NCBI GenBank assembly: GCA_019113825.1
Contig: DXGR01000108.1
Coordinates: 1-53,337, forward strand
Length of the DNA: 53,337 nucleotides
Source of the DNA: Candidatus Stackebrandtia excrementipullorum
GTDB taxonomy: Bacteria > Actinomycetota > Actinomycetes > Mycobacteriales > Micromonosporaceae
Direction of reading: 5' to 3'
In this document: positions 51,295-53,337 of the stretch, piece after piece
Numbering within the stretch: position 1 is the stretch's first letter
How the letters are laid out: the number at the start of each line of letters is the position of its first letter
Notes under the pieces: generated by a model
What the model was told of the DNA's origin: nothing
The model's database searches: none
What the model saw: only the letters and a program-made list of their open reading frames with translations
Made by a program: the position numbers and the translations under genes

Positions 51295-51726
51295 TTATGC
51301 GCTGACCGTGATGCCCATCGAACGTGCGGTGCCGGCGACGATCTTGCTGGCGGCGTCGATGTCGTTGGCGTTGAGGTCGGGGAGCTTACGCTCGGCGATC
51401 TCGCGGACCTGCTCCGGTGTCACGGACCCGACCTTGTCGGTGTGCGGAACTCCCGAGCCCTTCTCCTTGCCGATCGCCTTCAGCAGCAGCTTCGCCACCG
51501 GCGGGGTCTTCAAGACGAAGGTGAAGGAACGGTCTTCGTACACGCTGATCTCAGCGGGGACGACCTCTCCACGTTGGCCTTCGGTCGCGGCGTTGTACGC
51601 TTTGCAGAACTCCATGATGTTCACGCCGTGCTGACCAAGGGCGGGACCCACCGGCGGAGCCGGGGTCGCCTGTCCTGCGGACAGCTCCAGCTTGAAGGTC
51701 ACCTGAAGTTTTTTCTTAGGAGCCAT
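51295..51726 (-). CDS. rplK: ribosomal protein L11
   Basis: The 143-residue protein starts [20 protein letters not shown] and has the Pro-rich [24 protein letters not shown], then the C-terminal rRNA-binding domain [36 protein letters not shown]. It shapes the GTPase-associated centre and is the thiostrepton target site with 23S rRNA. The length and start at 51726 are standard. It follows nusG after 98 bases. Confidence 0.98.
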   Translation of the reverse strand: MAPKKKLQVTFKLELSAGQATPAPPVGPALGQHGVNIMEFCKAYNAATEGQRGEVVPAEISVYEDRSFTFVLKTPPVAKLLLKAIGKEKGSGVPHTDKVGSVTPEQVREIAERKLPDLNANDIDAASKIVAGTARSMGITVSA

Positions 51727-51824
51727 GTCTTTCTTCCTGGGCTGTGGTGGTGGCGGCGACTGGCCGCCTCATCAAACCGCGGGCACGCTGCCGCGGACAA
51801 CTTGTCGAGTTTAGCGGTTGACCA

Positions 51825-52511
51825 TTAGATGGTCGTGACCTGGTTGAAGTTCAACTCCACCGGGGTTTCACGACCGAAGATCGACACCAGCACCTTGAGC
51901 TTCTGCTGATCGGCGTTGATCTCCGAAATGGTCGCAGGCAGGGACGCGAACGCACCATCGGTAACCGTGACCGAATCCCCCACCGCGAAATCGAGCTTGA
52001 TCTCGGGCTTGGTCGGAGAGGCGTCGCCGTCACCGCTCGCGGTGTCGGCCGTCTCCTCCGTCGCGACCGTCGGAGCCAGCCACTTCAAGACCTCTTCAAG
52101 GCCCAGCGGCGACGGCCGGTCGGTACGGTCGGTCGTGCCGACGAAACCGGTGACACCGGGAGTGTTACGCACAACCGAGTAGGACTCCGGAGTCAGTTCC
52201 ATTCGCACCAGTACATAACTGGGGAAGACCTTGGCCTGTACGCGTGAACGCTTGCCGTTTTTGACCTCAACCTGCATTTGGGTCGGCACCTCGATCTGGA
52301 AGATGTACTCCTCCATGTCGAAGCTGGCGATCCTGCCTTCCAGGTTCGTCTTGACCCGGTTCTCAAAACCAGCGTACGAGTGCACGACGTACCACTCGCC
52401 AGGGGCGAACCGCAGCGCCTGCCGCAGCTCTTCCACCGGGTCAACCTTCTCTTCTTCGACGGCCTCCGGCTCGTCGGCAGGCTGCGGTGCGGTCTCGTCG
52501 ATCTCGGACAC
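51825..52511 (-). CDS. nusG: transcription termination/antitermination factor NusG
   Basis: The 228-residue protein has an acidic N-terminal extension (1-38, common in actinobacteria), the NGN domain ([17 protein letters not shown] to [11 protein letters not shown]) and the C-terminal KOW domain ([21 protein letters not shown] to [11 protein letters not shown]). It binds RNA polymerase and couples it with Rho or the ribosome. It starts at GTG 52511 without a strong ribosome site. The 174-base gap after secE is longer than usual and holds no gene. Confidence 0.97.
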   Translation of the reverse strand: MSEIDETAPQPADEPEAVEEEKVDPVEELRQALRFAPGEWYVVHSYAGFENRVKTNLEGRIASFDMEEYIFQIEVPTQMQVEVKNGKRSRVQAKVFPSYVLVRMELTPESYSVVRNTPGVTGFVGTTDRTDRPSPLGLEEVLKWLAPTVATEETADTASGDGDASPTKPEIKLDFAVGDSVTVTDGAFASLPATISEINADQQKLKVLVSIFGRETPVELNFNQVTTI

Positions 52512-52685
52512 GCTTAAGGCTCACAATCTCTTCGGGTTGGCCGAAACACGGGCAGGCAGGCCCCATGTCGCATCTTCGTGCGATCGGAGTTTACCGCCTG
52601 ACCCGCCCCCGCCGATTCAGGCGTGCATGTACGCGACCGGCGGCCAAACAGTGATCCTACCCTGCCGAATAAAGACGCTTGAGCG

Positions 52686-53147
52686 CTACTCGACGCCGAA
52701 GATCATCTGACTGACTTCGGAGAAACCCATGTCCAACAGGGTGATGACCGTAATCATGAAGGCCACGAAGATCAAAACGACGGTCGTGTAAGTCAACAGT
52801 TCCTTGCGGGTGGGGTAGACCACCTTGCGCAGCTGCTCGACGACTTCCCTCAGGAAACCGAACACCGCGCCAATGGGACCGCGCCGCTTGGGCTTGGTCG
52901 AGCCCTTCTTACCGGCGGTCTTCACGGCCTTCTCCGACTTCTCGGCCTTGGAGGCCTTGTCGGACTTCTCAGCCTTGTCGGACTTTCCACCGGACGCCTT
53001 CGAGGACTTCTTGTCCGCCTTATCGGCGTCCTTGCCCTTGGCGTCCTTCTTGTGGTCGTCCTTCTTACCGGACGCCTCATTGTCCTTTTTGGAGGAGTTG
53101 CCGGGTCGCTTCTTGGCGTCCTCGTTGCGGCTTTCTTCGTCGGCCAC
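52686..53147 (-). CDS. secE: preprotein translocase subunit SecE with long charged N-terminus
   Basis: The 153-residue protein has a normal SecE core at about 90-153: GAVFGFLREVVEQLRKVVYPTRKELL (amphipathic cytosolic helix) and one TM helix (TTVVLIFVAFMITVITLL). The first 88 residues are a low-complexity Lys/Asp/Ser/Ala tract (SKKDNE, DADKADKKSS, KSDKAEKSD) longer than in most relatives. SecE clamps SecY in the translocon. The start is GTG 53147 behind GAGGA. The order secE-nusG-rplK-rplA is conserved. The tRNA-Trp gene often found upstream is not inside the window. Confidence 0.95.
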   Translation of the reverse strand: MADEESRNEDAKKRPGNSSKKDNEASGKKDDHKKDAKGKDADKADKKSSKASGGKSDKAEKSDKASKAEKSEKAVKTAGKKGSTKPKRRGPIGAVFGFLREVVEQLRKVVYPTRKELLTYTTVVLIFVAFMITVITLLDMGFSEVSQMIFGVE

Positions 53148-53337
53148 GGCGGCGTTCCTCCAAGCGGGGCGGTGTGCGTTGCGTACGTGCCACGTTCTTT
53201 CGGGTCACGTAGCAGCCGGCACAGCATACCTGGAACATGACCGGACGAGCCAGTCAGGTTCAGCGGGCAATACGTTCCAGCTTGCCAAGATATCCAACGT
53301 CGCCGATGCCGAGCCCGCGGGGCACTCACGACCCGTC
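53148..53337 (-). other. upstream region of secE
   Basis: I see no gene in these 190 bases and no tRNA fold. On the minus strand TATGCT (53223-53228) is a possible -10 for the secE operon, but no convincing -35 is at the right distance. Confidence 0.3.

Noticed and set aside
1-53337. CRISPR arrays, insertion sequences, integrases or prophage
   Set aside because: No regularly spaced repeats, transposase or recombinase motifs were seen in any frame.
1-53337. tRNA or rRNA genes
   Set aside because: No tRNA-like TTCGA arm with matching acceptor stem stood out, including upstream of secE where tRNA-Trp often lies; a dedicated scan would be needed to exclude all.

Overview
The window looks like a high-GC actinomycete chromosome. 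Coding strands have G/C-rich third positions, GTG and TTG starts are common, the promoters I could place are actinobacterial in style (two of them leaderless), and the right end carries the actinobacterial order secE-nusG-rplK-rplA-rplJ-rplL. The gene content (PEP mutase pathway beside a very large surface-polymer locus) fits the family Glycomycetaceae. Phosphonate-bearing exopolysaccharides have been reported from Glycomyces and Stackebrandtia. The assignment to a family is an inference, and no rRNA or tRNA is present to support it.

Left block (about 0.6-11.5 kb). A leftward operon encodes a cytidylyltransferase-PEP mutase fusion, phosphonopyruvate decarboxylase and a phosphonoacetaldehyde reductase-like dehydrogenase. 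Together these form a complete route from PEP to 2-hydroxyethylphosphonate (HEP) with a built-in CMP-activating domain. Next to it are a leftward operon (CDP-alcohol phosphotransferase, TarI/IspD-like cytidylyltransferase, TagF-like polymerase) and a divergent pair (TagH/Wzt-like ABC ATPase, and a nucleotidyltransferase-like/CDP-alcohol phosphotransferase fusion).

Accessory stretch (11.6-19.5 kb). This holds a large secreted nuclease, a small winged-helix regulator with a membrane partner, a YczE-type membrane protein, a secreted M23 peptidase with two peptidoglycan-binding repeats, and a TetR/NAD(P)-binding protein pair with a clear tandem operator.

Polymer block (19.8-43.6 kb). It contains a sulfotransferase, a membrane-anchored methyltransferase, three large glycosyltransferases, two nucleotide-sugar dehydrogenases, an OatA-type acyltransferase, a Bcs1-like CDP-ribitol synthase (cytidylyltransferase plus SDR), a second TagF-like polymerase, a lipoprotein, a PIG-L deacetylase with a C-terminal repeat domain, the ABC-2 permease that matches the distant ATPase, a glycerol-1-phosphate dehydrogenase and a LicC-like nucleotidyltransferase.

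Read together, 0.6-43.6 kb looks like one locus for an exported cell-wall polymer built from alditol phosphates and/or phosphonates, decorated with uronic acids, acyl and perhaps sulfate and methyl groups. TagO/TagA-like linkage enzymes and LCP ligases are not in the window. A secreted PL8 polysaccharide lyase and a lipoprotein separate the locus from the ribosomal-protein/secE-nusG operon, which has an isolated mycosin protease between rplA and rplJ.
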